Shown one piece after another: positions 1 to 6,977 of a stretch of DNA of 25,462 bases. Position 1 is the stretch's first letter, and every line of letters begins with the position of its first letter. A program made the position numbers and the translations under genes. Source of the DNA: an uncultured Oscillospiraceae bacterium (lineage in GTDB: Bacteria > Bacillota > Clostridia > Oscillospirales > Oscillospiraceae); assembly GCA_934615645.1 (NCBI GenBank), contig CAKTTR010000027.1, positions 1 to 25,462 on the forward strand. Direction: 5' to 3'. The notes beneath the pieces were generated by a model, which was not told the DNA's origin, searched no databases, and was given only the letters and a program-made list of their open reading frames with translations.

Positions 1-262
1 GGGGCTTGCACCCTGCTGCGCGCATAATTTCTGCGCCTTTGGCACAGAAATTCCACAGCGCTGCATGGGTTCGACTTGACCAATTGTGCTACGCGGAGCT
101 TGCACAATTGGAGTCTCACCCAACTTGCAGGGCGAGAAGTATTTTCCCCGACGTATGCGGTGCATGGGTTCGACTTGGCCAATCGCGCTGCGCGCTCTTG
201 GAGTCTCACCCACTTGCCGCCGGAGAAAATAATTTTGACCTTATTTGCGCCGTGCGCGGCGC
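1..262. repeat. Cluster of tandem palindromic intergenic repeats
   Basis: No credible gene is seen here. Two copies of a unit of about 90-99 bases share the flanks GCATGGGTTCGACTTG (63-78 and 162-177) and TTGGAGTCTCACCCA (108-122 and 198-212). The DNA between the flanks differs but is self-complementary: CCAATTGTGC at 80-89 pairs perfectly with 102-111, and CCAA at 179-182 pairs with TTGG at 198-201. A related hairpin precedes them (AATTTCTG 26-33 with CAGAAATT 45-52), and another follows (TTTGCGCCG 244-252 with CGGCGCAAA 257-265). The pattern resembles mosaic palindromic repeats such as BIME or RUP elements. The copies are too short and too divergent for a CRISPR array. The cluster may continue to the left of the window. 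Confidence 0.7.
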
Positions 263-291
263 AAACTCTGCGAGGCTTTTTTGGCGGACTG

Positions 292-328
292 AACCGGCCT
301 GCTGCATGATTGCAGCAGGCCGGTTTTT
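292..328 (+). terminator. Strong intrinsic terminator, rightward
   Basis: A perfect 15-base-pair stem (AACCGGCCTGCTGCA, 292-306, with its complement at 311-325) closes a TGAT loop and runs into TTTTT at 324-328. The T tract lies only on the right, so it should end plus-strand transcription from a gene lying to the left of the window. Confidence 0.8.
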
Positions 329-345
329 ATGTGGCTCAAAAGCTT

Positions 346-378
346 GGGGCTGGCGCACGTGCTTTGTGCGCCAGCCCC
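346..378 (-). terminator. Terminator of the seven-gene leftward operon
   Basis: A perfect 13-base-pair stem (GGGGCTGGCGCAC, 346-358, with 366-378) has a 7-base loop. It lies about 30 bases past the stop codon of the leftward SLH gene. Read leftward, the stem is followed by AAGCTTTTGAG, a short T tract. Read rightward, it is followed by a T-rich stretch, so it may work in both directions. Confidence 0.65.
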
Positions 379-408
379 GGGTTTGTTTGCTTTGTATGAA
401 CTGCCTTA

Positions 409-3400
409 TTACTTTGCAACCCGTGTGACGTAGCGCATCAGGATCGCGGCGACTTGGGCGCGGGTGGCGTTGCCCTGGGGGAGCAGGTAGGTCTGGCCGC
501 CAGACTGGTTGCCGGAGATCAGACCCTCGGCATTGGCCCAGGCGATATTCGCTGTGGCCCAGCTGCTGACCTGACCGAGGTCCGGGAAGGACGACAGGTC
601 TGCCCGGGCGGAGGTGTCATAGCCCTTCCAGGCGGCGTAGCGGTACATGATCGCTGCGATCTGCTCCCGGGTGATGCTGGCGTCCGGCGCGAAGCGGCCC
701 TGGCCCATCCCGGCGACGATGTTATTCTCCGAGGCCCAGGTGACGGCATCGCAGTAATACTGGTTGGCCGGAACATCCTGGAAGGGATTGCTGCTCTTGG
801 GGGCTGGTCTGCCGTCCAGCCGCCAGAGGACGGTGACGAGCATGGCCCGGGTCATCGCGCCGCTGGGGGAGAACTGGGTGCTGCTGGTGCCGTAGAACAG
901 GCCGTTGTTCAGGGCAAAGTCGATCCCGGCGTGGTCCCAGCTGGTTGTGGCCGGGCGGTCGGTAAAGCCGGTGCTGGGGCAGGCAAACGGGGCGATGGCC
1001 TGGCCTGCTTCAATGGTCTCGCCGCACAGGTCGCAGATGAGGTCGCCGGTGTAACCGGCTGTCGTGCAGGTAGCTGCCTGGGCGTTTTCCCGGTGCGTTG
1101 CGCCGTCATGGGCGCAGCCGGCGAGGAATTCTGGATAGCCGTTTCCGGCCTGGGCAAAAGCGGCGGGGGTCAAGCCTTCGTTCAGGCGGCTGGCAAAGGC
1201 GTCGCTGGCAAAGTCGGCAGCGGAGACCGCTTCGACATTGGTCTCCTGGGCTGCGTTATTGCTGGCATTGGCGCAGGCGCTGGCCAGATAGTAGCAGCGC
1301 TGGCGGCTGCTGTAGGAGCGACGGCCGTCCCGGCCGACGATGGCGCCGGTCGAGCCCTTGACAGCGGAAACTGCGCCGTAGTCGTAGCAATTTTGCAGCT
1401 TGTAATAGTTGCCGTAGCCGATGAGTCCGCCGGTCCCGGCGGAGTTGTAGGTGGAGGTACTGGTGACAGCGCCGATATTATAGCAGCCGGTGATGACGCC
1501 GCCCTTGTCGGTATTGCAGCTGCCTGCCAGGCCGCCCAGGTACCAGACCTTGCCGGTGACTGCGCCGTAGTTGGCGCAGCGGGTCATGCTGCCGTTCATG
1601 CGCCCGGCGATGCCGCCAGCTCCGGCGCTGGAGCCATCGGCTGCAATGGCGCCGTAATTCACGCAGCCGGTCAGACTGCTGGCCGTATCCTGGCAGGCGC
1701 CGACGATGCCGCCAACGCCGTCGGCCCCGTTGATCGCGCCGCGGTTGACGCAGCCGGTGACCCGGGTCCCGCCGTCTATGTAGGCGGCGATGCCGCCTGC
1801 GTAATCCCGCAGCGCTGTGACGGTGACGTCCGCAGTGCAATTCTGGATGGTCGTATTCTTCGCGTTGGCGACGATGGCAGCGACATAGCCGCTTGCCTTA
1901 GCGACGCCGCTGACCTGAATGTTCTGCAGCGTAGCGCCATCCGTGGCCAAGAAGAGGGCAGAATAGCTGGTATTGGATTCTGCCCGCATGTCCGTAATTC
2001 TGTAGCCGTTTCCGTCAAAAGTACCGGAGAAGGGAGCGCCGGTCGAACCGATGCCGTCAAACCAGCGGACGCTGCGGCTGTAGGTTGCGTCGTCGTTGTT
2101 CAGGGAGATGTCCTTGCCCAGGCGGACGGTCTTGCCGGAGAACGTATTGCCCTGCTTGACAAGCGACGCAAGCCCGGCCAGCTGCCGTGCCGTCGTGAGG
2201 GTGAATTCGGTTTTGCTTGCGTCATACCAGTCCGTCTCTGCCAGCTGTGTCCAAACCTTGTGGGTCATCAGCGGCAGCACCGACAGATGCAGGGAAGCAG
2301 TGGTGATCAGGCTCGAAACGGTGGCATCGCCTTTGTTGGAGGGCCAATGGGTCTTGTTCTCGTCCTCGTAGGTGAAGCTGTATTCAAAGGCGCCGGTGTA
2401 AACATAGTTGAGGTCATCCGGGTTCATGCCGTCATGAATCTTCGCGGTGGCCCGCAGCTTGTCGCCTTCGTACAAGGCATCGCCGTCCTTGACAGGGTAA
2501 TTCTGGACAGCAGTCAGCTGGCCGTCTACCACTGCCATGCCACTTTCCTTGACGACTGTGATATCACAGGCGGGGTTAGCTTCAATATAGAGCGCACCAG
2601 CGGCCAGCGCTTCAAAGATACCGCCGATGGCGGCGTCCTGGGTTACCGTGGCGAAGGGGCTGGTCAGACGCTTGCCGTTTAGCGTGTAGGCCCGGAAGGC
2701 CCAGCCGCTGGCGGGTTTGTTTGTGAGGTGCAGGACCGTCCCCGCGCGGACCGGGCTTGCCTGTGTGGCCGAGACGCTGCCTTGCTCATTCTGTACAAAG
2801 GTCACATTGCAATTTCTAGCTGTGTTGTCCTGCTCCCAGGCAAGACGGGGATAGCTGTTTTCTGTCTTGACAAAGGCGTTGCCGTTGCAGTTGAGGTCAT
2901 TGACAAAGTCCTGAGACTTCATATAGCTTTCCGATTTTGCTGCAATGTCCACATGGATGGTGATGGCGTTGCCCGCATACCAGCCGTGGGATTCCGTATC
3001 GTCGTCGCAGCCTTCCAGGTAGTAGGTATCGGCGATGGTATAGGAGCCGCTGTCATGGCCGCCGATGCCGCGGCCGCGCTGGTTTCCGTTGGAATCAATG
3101 GTACCGACGTTAAAGCAGTTGTAAATATCCAGCCCCTGGTTGCTGGCGCAGATCCCGCCGGCGGGGCAGGCATAGGTGGTGCTGATTTCACCTGCGTTAT
3201 AGCAATTGACGATGGCACCCTTGCTCCAGCCGGCGCCGATGATCCCGCCGACGCCCTTGGCGTCTGTACTCTTGACGGACGCAAAGTTTGCGCAGTTTTC
3301 AATGTAAATCCCGGTTGGGACGCTGCCGCTGCGGCCAACGACCCCACCGACCCGGCGGCGACCGTAAAAATCACCGCTGACCGAGAGATTCCGCACGGAA

Positions 3401-4182
3401 GGAGCCGCCTTGGGCGACACTTCATTTTCATAGAGCTGGCCCAGATAGCCGATCAGACCGATGCCCTCGGAATAACCGAAATGCTTGCTGCCATAGCGGT
3501 TGCATTTGACATTTGTGATCCGGTGACCCTGCCCGTCCAGCGTGCCGTTAAAAAATGCTTCGACGACCTTGGTGCAATTTTCTACATCCAGCGGGTATTT
3601 GCCGCCAATCGGCACCCAGTTGTTGACACCGCCCATGTCCATATCGCAGGTCAGGTATACGGTTTTGTCAGAAAAGTCATGGCCTGGGTCGCCGACGTAG
3701 ACAGTGTCGTGAATGTCACCGCCACCGGCGCCAATAAGCAGGTAATCATCGACCTTTGTGGAGACAAGGTTTTTCTGGTCTCCTTTGATGCGGTAATCTG
3801 GCGTGTCGATGTCCACGTTGCCGCAAACCAGGGCAGCCAGACCCGCAAGCTGGGCCGGGGTGTCGAGATAAAACGCGTCCTTCGTTTCATCATACCAGGA
3901 GATATCCACTGCGCCGTCCCAGACGGTGGTGGAGAAGTATTCCGGGATGATCTCGTAGCTCTGGTCGGGTTTTTCAAAGCTGTAGTGGTAGCCGTCGGCT
4001 TCCTTGGTAAAGTCCAGGAAGGTGTAGCTCTTGTCCGCCAGCTCACAGCGGATCGTCGCCACGTCTTGCCCCGCTTTTAGCGGGACGACGCCGGTAATGG
4101 TGTCACTGGCCAGGCCGACGGCTGGCAGCAGCTGCACCAGCAGGCACAGGCACAGGATGATTCCAAAAATTCGTTTTTTCAT
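409..4182 (-). CDS. SLH-domain surface protein with two GLUG-type beta-helix blocks
   Basis: This is a large exported protein of 1257 residues. Residues 1-26 are a clear signal peptide (MKKRIFGIILCLCLLVQLLP...). Two homologous blocks follow, at roughly 85-450 and 640-1050. Each opens with a W-Y-D ... F-x-L-x-T-x-x-Q-L-A-G-L-A-x-L-V signature, then a KTV-x-L ... G-T-[LF]-D-G-x-G-[HY]-R-I-T segment, then repeated GG[IV][VIA]G-type GLUG motifs (GGVVGRSG, GGIIGAG, GGIVGACQ, GGLAGSCN). A segment resembling bacterial repeat domains lies between the blocks. A four-cysteine cassette (C-T-T-x-G-Y-T-G-D-L-I-C-x-x-C-G) precedes three SLH motifs (about 1064-1257), which by family bind secondary cell-wall polymer. 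The start is fixed by GGAGG at 4192-4196, 9 bases upstream. It is the last gene of the operon, 4 bases after the ATPase. Ligand unknown. Confidence 0.9.
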   Translation of the reverse strand: MKKRIFGIILCLCLLVQLLPAVGLASDTITGVVPLKAGQDVATIRCELADKSYTFLDFTKEADGYHYSFEKPDQSYEIIPEYFSTTVWDGAVDISWYDETKDAFYLDTPAQLAGLAALVCGNVDIDTPDYRIKGDQKNLVSTKVDDYLLIGAGGGDIHDTVYVGDPGHDFSDKTVYLTCDMDMGGVNNWVPIGGKYPLDVENCTKVVEAFFNGTLDGQGHRITNVKCNRYGSKHFGYSEGIGLIGYLGQLYENEVSPKAAPSVRNLSVSGDFYGRRRVGGVVGRSGSVPTGIYIENCANFASVKSTDAKGVGGIIGAGWSKGAIVNCYNAGEISTTYACPAGGICASNQGLDIYNCFNVGTIDSNGNQRGRGIGGHDSGSYTIADTYYLEGCDDDTESHGWYAGNAITIHVDIAAKSESYMKSQDFVNDLNCNGNAFVKTENSYPRLAWEQDNTARNCNVTFVQNEQGSVSATQASPVRAGTVLHLTNKPASGWAFRAYTLNGKRLTSPFATVTQDAAIGGIFEALAAGALYIEANPACDITVVKESGMAVVDGQLTAVQNYPVKDGDALYEGDKLRATAKIHDGMNPDDLNYVYTGAFEYSFTYEDENKTHWPSNKGDATVSSLITTASLHLSVLPLMTHKVWTQLAETDWYDASKTEFTLTTARQLAGLASLVKQGNTFSGKTVRLGKDISLNNDDATYSRSVRWFDGIGSTGAPFSGTFDGNGYRITDMRAESNTSYSALFLATDGATLQNIQVSGVAKASGYVAAIVANAKNTTIQNCTADVTVTALRDYAGGIAAYIDGGTRVTGCVNRGAINGADGVGGIVGACQDTASSLTGCVNYGAIAADGSSAGAGGIAGRMNGSMTRCANYGAVTGKVWYLGGLAGSCNTDKGGVITGCYNIGAVTSTSTYNSAGTGGLIGYGNYYKLQNCYDYGAVSAVKGSTGAIVGRDGRRSYSSRQRCYYLASACANASNNAAQETNVEAVSAADFASDAFASRLNEGLTPAAFAQAGNGYPEFLAGCAHDGATHRENAQAATCTTAGYTGDLICDLCGETIEAGQAIAPFACPSTGFTDRPATTSWDHAGIDFALNNGLFYGTSSTQFSPSGAMTRAMLVTVLWRLDGRPAPKSSNPFQDVPANQYYCDAVTWASENNIVAGMGQGRFAPDASITREQIAAIMYRYAAWKGYDTSARADLSSFPDLGQVSSWATANIAWANAEGLISGNQSGGQTYLLPQGNATRAQVAAILMRYVTRVAK

Positions 4183-4186
4183 CTCT

Positions 4187-4963
4187 TCATTCCTCCAATG
4201 CGATCAGGCTGCAGGCGGGCCCCTGCGGCGTCATAACTTCTGCCATGGTGACATGAATGCCGTATAGCTTCTCAATGAGGTCCGGCGTCAGTGTCTGCGC
4301 CGTTGGCCCGAAGGCGCAGAGAGAGCCGTCCTGCAGCGCCAGCACCTGGCTGGCATAGCGCAGCGCATGCTCCGGATTATGGGTCGAGACCAGGACAGTA
4401 TAGCCCTGGTGGGTCAGCCCGCAGACCCGGGCCATCACGCGCTGCTGATTTCCGTAGTCGAGATTGGCCGTCGGCTCGTCCATGATAAGCACGGCCGCAT
4501 TTTGCACCAGCGCTCGGGCGATTAGCGCCAGCTGCCGCTCACCGCCGGAGACCTGGCTGATGCCCCGGTTTGCCAAATGGGCGATCTCCAGCTGCTCCAG
4601 CGCCCGGTGCGCCGACTCCAGCTGCGCTTTGCCGGGGCGCTGGGCCAATTGCAGGGTCCCGGTGGTACCCATGAGGACGGTGTCGAGCACCGTATAGTTA
4701 AAGATCGGCTCTGCAGATTGGGGGATATAGGCAATTTCCCGGGAGAGCTCCCGCTGCGTCAGGGAGCGGACGGGCCGCCCGCGCAGCAAGATCTCCCCCT
4801 CCGGCCGCAGAAAGCCGAGAATGCAGCGAAACAGCGTACTTTTCCCCGCCCCGTTGGGTCCCAGCAGGGCGACCAATTCGCCCTGGGGGATGGAAAAGCT
4901 GAGATGCTGCAGCACCGGGTGCTTGGGATAGGAAAAGGAGAGGTCACGTACTTCAATCTGCAC
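4187..4963 (-). CDS. FecCD-type ABC transporter ATP-binding protein
   Basis: This cytoplasmic ATPase (258 residues) would power a siderophore, heme, cobalamin or metal-chelate importer. Visible motifs are Walker A GPNGAGKST (residues 35-43), Q-loop AYIPQ, signature SGGERQLALIARAL, Walker B VLIMDEPTANLD and H-loop STHNPEH. Length and motif set fit the FecE/BtuD/FhuC family. I place the start at GTG 4963, because AGGAGG (4972-4977) lies 8 bases upstream of it. An upstream in-frame GTG at 4972 overlaps that ribosome-binding site and is unlikely. With this start the gene overlaps the permease gene by 11 bases, which implies translational coupling. The gene ends 4 bases before the SLH surface-protein gene. 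Substrate cannot be read from the ATPase. Confidence 0.95.
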   Translation of the reverse strand: MQIEVRDLSFSYPKHPVLQHLSFSIPQGELVALLGPNGAGKSTLFRCILGFLRPEGEILLRGRPVRSLTQRELSREIAYIPQSAEPIFNYTVLDTVLMGTTGTLQLAQRPGKAQLESAHRALEQLEIAHLANRGISQVSGGERQLALIARALVQNAAVLIMDEPTANLDYGNQQRVMARVCGLTHQGYTVLVSTHNPEHALRYASQVLALQDGSLCAFGPTAQTLTPDLIEKLYGIHVTMAEVMTPQGPACSLIALEE

Positions 4964-5978
4964 GGTTGCCACCTCCTGTCAGGACTAAGTAGATGAAGAT
5001 CGGCGCGCCGACAAAGGCCGTCAGGATGCCCAACGGGATCTCCGAGGTCGTTGCCAGCCGGGCGACATCGTCGACGACGATCAGGAACGCCGCGCCGAAC
5101 AGGGCGCTGGCCGGAACGAGCCGCCGGTAGTCATAGCCGAAGATCATCCGGCAAAAATGGGGGATGACCAGGCCGACCCAGCCGATCATGCCCGAGACGG
5201 CGACGCTGGATGCGGTCAGCAGCGTCGCGCAGACGACGACAATCAGGCGCAGCCGCGTCGTATTGACACCCATGGCCCGGGCCTCTTCATCGCCGACCGT
5301 CAGCAGGTTCATCCGCCAGCACAGGATGCACAGGGGGAGAAAGCCCACGACAAAGGGGATGCACAAAAATTGCACGTCCCGCACCTTGATGGAGGAGAGA
5401 CTGCCCATGAGCCAGTAGGTGATGGCGGGCAGCTGCTGCTGCGTATCGGCCACCAGCTTCATATAAGAGGTCCCGGCGGAAAACAGGGACGAGACCATAA
5501 TGCCCGCCAGGATCATCGCAACGGTGGGATTCGTCCGGCTCAGACGGCTGACAAGATACGCGGCGAAGACAGCGACAAGGCCGAAGAAAAACGACGTCGC
5601 CGAGATGGCAAAATACCCCGCGCCGCATAAGATCGCCAGGGCCGCGCCGAACCCGGCGCCGGTGCTGGCGCCCAGGATGTCTGGCGAGACCATCGGGTTC
5701 CGGAACATGCCCTGGTAGGCGACACCGGCCAGCGCCAGCGAAGCGCCGACGAGGGCTGCCGCAGCGATCCGGGGCAGGCGAATTTCAAATAGGACGTTCT
5801 CCGACCCGACCGGCCAGCACGGCTCGACCGCCTGGACCCGGGAGCGGAGTAAAGAAAAAAGCTGGTGGGGCGTCAGGTTGAAGCGGCCCAGCAATGCTGA
5901 GCCGAACAGGACAACCAGAAACACCCCGGCCAGCACGATAAACTTCCAGGCATATTGCTTGTGCGTCGTTTGCTCCAT
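4953..5978 (-). CDS. FecCD/BtuC-family permease
   Basis: This polytopic inner-membrane permease (341 residues) has the usual length and layout of FecCD/BtuC proteins. The first transmembrane helix is at about 12-30. The family motifs LRLPRI-like (IRLPRIAAAALVGASLALAG), GMFRNPMVSPDILGASTGAGFGA and the C-terminal SGMIGWVGLVIPHFCRM are all present, the last including the coupling region that contacts the ATPase. EIPLGILTAFVGAPIFIYL near the C-terminus is also typical. It would form a homodimeric channel with the downstream ATPase and receive substrate from the lipoprotein encoded at the start of the operon. It starts 5 bases after the DUF2149 stop codon, with GGAAG upstream. Family members import iron chelates, heme, cobamides and, in a few cases, molybdate. 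Confidence 0.95.
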   Translation of the reverse strand: MEQTTHKQYAWKFIVLAGVFLVVLFGSALLGRFNLTPHQLFSLLRSRVQAVEPCWPVGSENVLFEIRLPRIAAAALVGASLALAGVAYQGMFRNPMVSPDILGASTGAGFGAALAILCGAGYFAISATSFFFGLVAVFAAYLVSRLSRTNPTVAMILAGIMVSSLFSAGTSYMKLVADTQQQLPAITYWLMGSLSSIKVRDVQFLCIPFVVGFLPLCILCWRMNLLTVGDEEARAMGVNTTRLRLIVVVCATLLTASSVAVSGMIGWVGLVIPHFCRMIFGYDYRRLVPASALFGAAFLIVVDDVARLATTSEIPLGILTAFVGAPIFIYLVLTGGGNRAD

Positions 5979-5982
5979 AGAT

Positions 5983-6357
5983 TCAACTTCCGTTCTCTAC
6001 AATATAATACTGGCCGGTGGCGGCGTCGTAATAGACCTCGCCCAGCTTTTCCATGCCGGTATCGCTGCTGTTCAGCTCATCCTGGGACTGCATATTGTCC
6101 AATTCGTCCTGGGAGAAGTTGACAGCGCTGTCACGGTCAATGGCGGAATTACCGCCTTCACCGTCGGCGGCGTAGGACTGGCCGGAGTCGGACATCGTCC
6201 CGCCGGAGGTGGAGATATCGACATTCCAGTGGACGATCAGCGCCAGCATGATGCCGACGGCCAGGACAAGCATGGCGTCGGAGAGGTTGGAGATATAGTT
6301 CATCGGATTGACCTCTTCCTCCGCAAAGCGGCGGCGGGTCCTTCTTCCTCTTCTCAT
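5983..6357 (-). CDS. DUF2149 protein, probable ExbD-like partner of the proton channel
   Basis: A small one-pass membrane protein of 124 residues. It has a very basic cytoplasmic N-terminus (1-10), an N-P-M motif (17-19) and one transmembrane helix (about 28-46). The extracytoplasmic region is acidic and Asn/Gln/Ser-rich and ends in Y-Y-D-A-A-T-G-Q-Y-Y-I-V. The sequence I-S-N-L-S-D-A-M-L-V-L ahead of the helix mirrors the ExbD/TolR pattern around the proton-carrying Asp, with Asp27 in the equivalent place. I recognise the whole as DUF2149, a family I recall next to MotA/TolQ/ExbB genes in methanogens and Clostridia; this was not checked. Its start overlaps the stop of the ExbB-like gene (ATGA, 6354-6357), so the two are likely made in a fixed ratio. 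It lacks a peptidoglycan-binding OmpA domain. The motor role is inference. Confidence 0.82.
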   Translation of the reverse strand: MRRGRRTRRRFAEEEVNPMNYISNLSDAMLVLAVGIMLALIVHWNVDISTSGGTMSDSGQSYAADGEGGNSAIDRDSAVNFSQDELDNMQSQDELNSSDTGMEKLGEVYYDAATGQYYIVENGS

Positions 6358-6977
6358 TGCGGCTTCACCCTTTCACAAACGCAGCTGGTCAGTGTCTCCA
6401 GGTCTGCCATGTACGCGGCATACCAGCGGCGGCGGATCGTCGAGACGATCATGCAGACGGCAGCGATGCAAAGCCCGGCGACCGTCGTATCAAACGCCGT
6501 CATCAGGGAGACGGAGAGTGTGTAGGTATCACCCTGCCCCAGCGCGATGATGCCGGGCCCCAGGGGGATCAGTGTCCCGAGCAGGCCCAGCATGGGGCCG
6601 AGCTTGGAGGCAAGGTCCGTGAATTTAATCATGTGGTCATAGTGGGCCTGCTCTTGCTCCAGCAGGTTATCTGCCAGATCATCAAGCAGGGGGCGGGTGA
6701 AATCGGCGTGCTGCGTCAGTTCCCGCAGTGTCGCCTTCTGACGGCGGTTGAGCTTGCTTTCGGCAATGGCCGCTTCCAGGTCCGTCTCACTGTCACGCAG
6801 ATGCTCCAGCAGCGCGGGCAGGTCCTCTTTCATATGGCGGTGCTCCGAAAAATACTCTGCGATGATCCAGCCGACGGAAAAGACGGCAAAGGCCAGCAGT
6901 AAGATCAGCAGGATGACCACCGGCAGCTCCATCGCGCCGGAGACGGCCCGCAGGATATTGTGAAATACAGTACTCAT
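6354..6977 (-). CDS. MotA/TolQ/ExbB-family proton channel protein
   Basis: This three-helix membrane protein (207 residues) belongs to the family that carries proton flow in TonB, Tol and flagellar stator systems. Helix 1 is at about 18-40, followed by a long cytoplasmic loop rich in charged residues. Helices 2 and 3 contain L-G-P-M-L-G-L-L-G-T-L-I-P-L and M-T-A-F-D-T-T-V-A-G-L. These match the conserved ExbB signatures, including the Thr residues lining the channel. The size and loop position fit ExbB/TolQ better than MotA. The gene overlaps both neighbours by 4 bases (ATGA at 6974-6977 and 6354-6357). That places it between a wall-spanning surface protein and the DUF2149 partner in one translation unit. 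Confidence 0.9.
   Translation of the reverse strand: MSTVFHNILRAVSGAMELPVVILLILLLAFAVFSVGWIIAEYFSEHRHMKEDLPALLEHLRDSETDLEAAIAESKLNRRQKATLRELTQHADFTRPLLDDLADNLLEQEQAHYDHMIKFTDLASKLGPMLGLLGTLIPLGPGIIALGQGDTYTLSVSLMTAFDTTVAGLCIAAVCMIVSTIRRRWYAAYMADLETLTSCVCERVKPQ

Noticed and set aside
63..180. tRNA fragments, because of the T-loop-like GGGTTCGA
   Set aside because: No acceptor, D or anticodon stems around either copy. The motif belongs to the repeat unit.
60..220. CRISPR array
   Set aside because: Only two units, with imperfect flanks and self-complementary spacers. No cas gene in the window.
1..428. Plus-strand open frame at 6-428
   Set aside because: It runs through repeats and two terminator hairpins and has no start signal or domain.
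454..4080. Long plus-strand open frames (454-2682 and 2728-4080) opposite the SLH/GLUG gene
   Set aside because: They are antisense shadows of a GC-rich gene. They show no protein motifs and low-complexity A/G/V-rich translation, while the minus strand has a signal peptide, GLUG and SLH motifs.
5983..6977. Flagellar MotA/MotB stator pair
   Set aside because: The channel protein has three helices of ExbB type, and the partner lacks the OmpA-like peptidoglycan-binding domain. No flagellar genes nearby.
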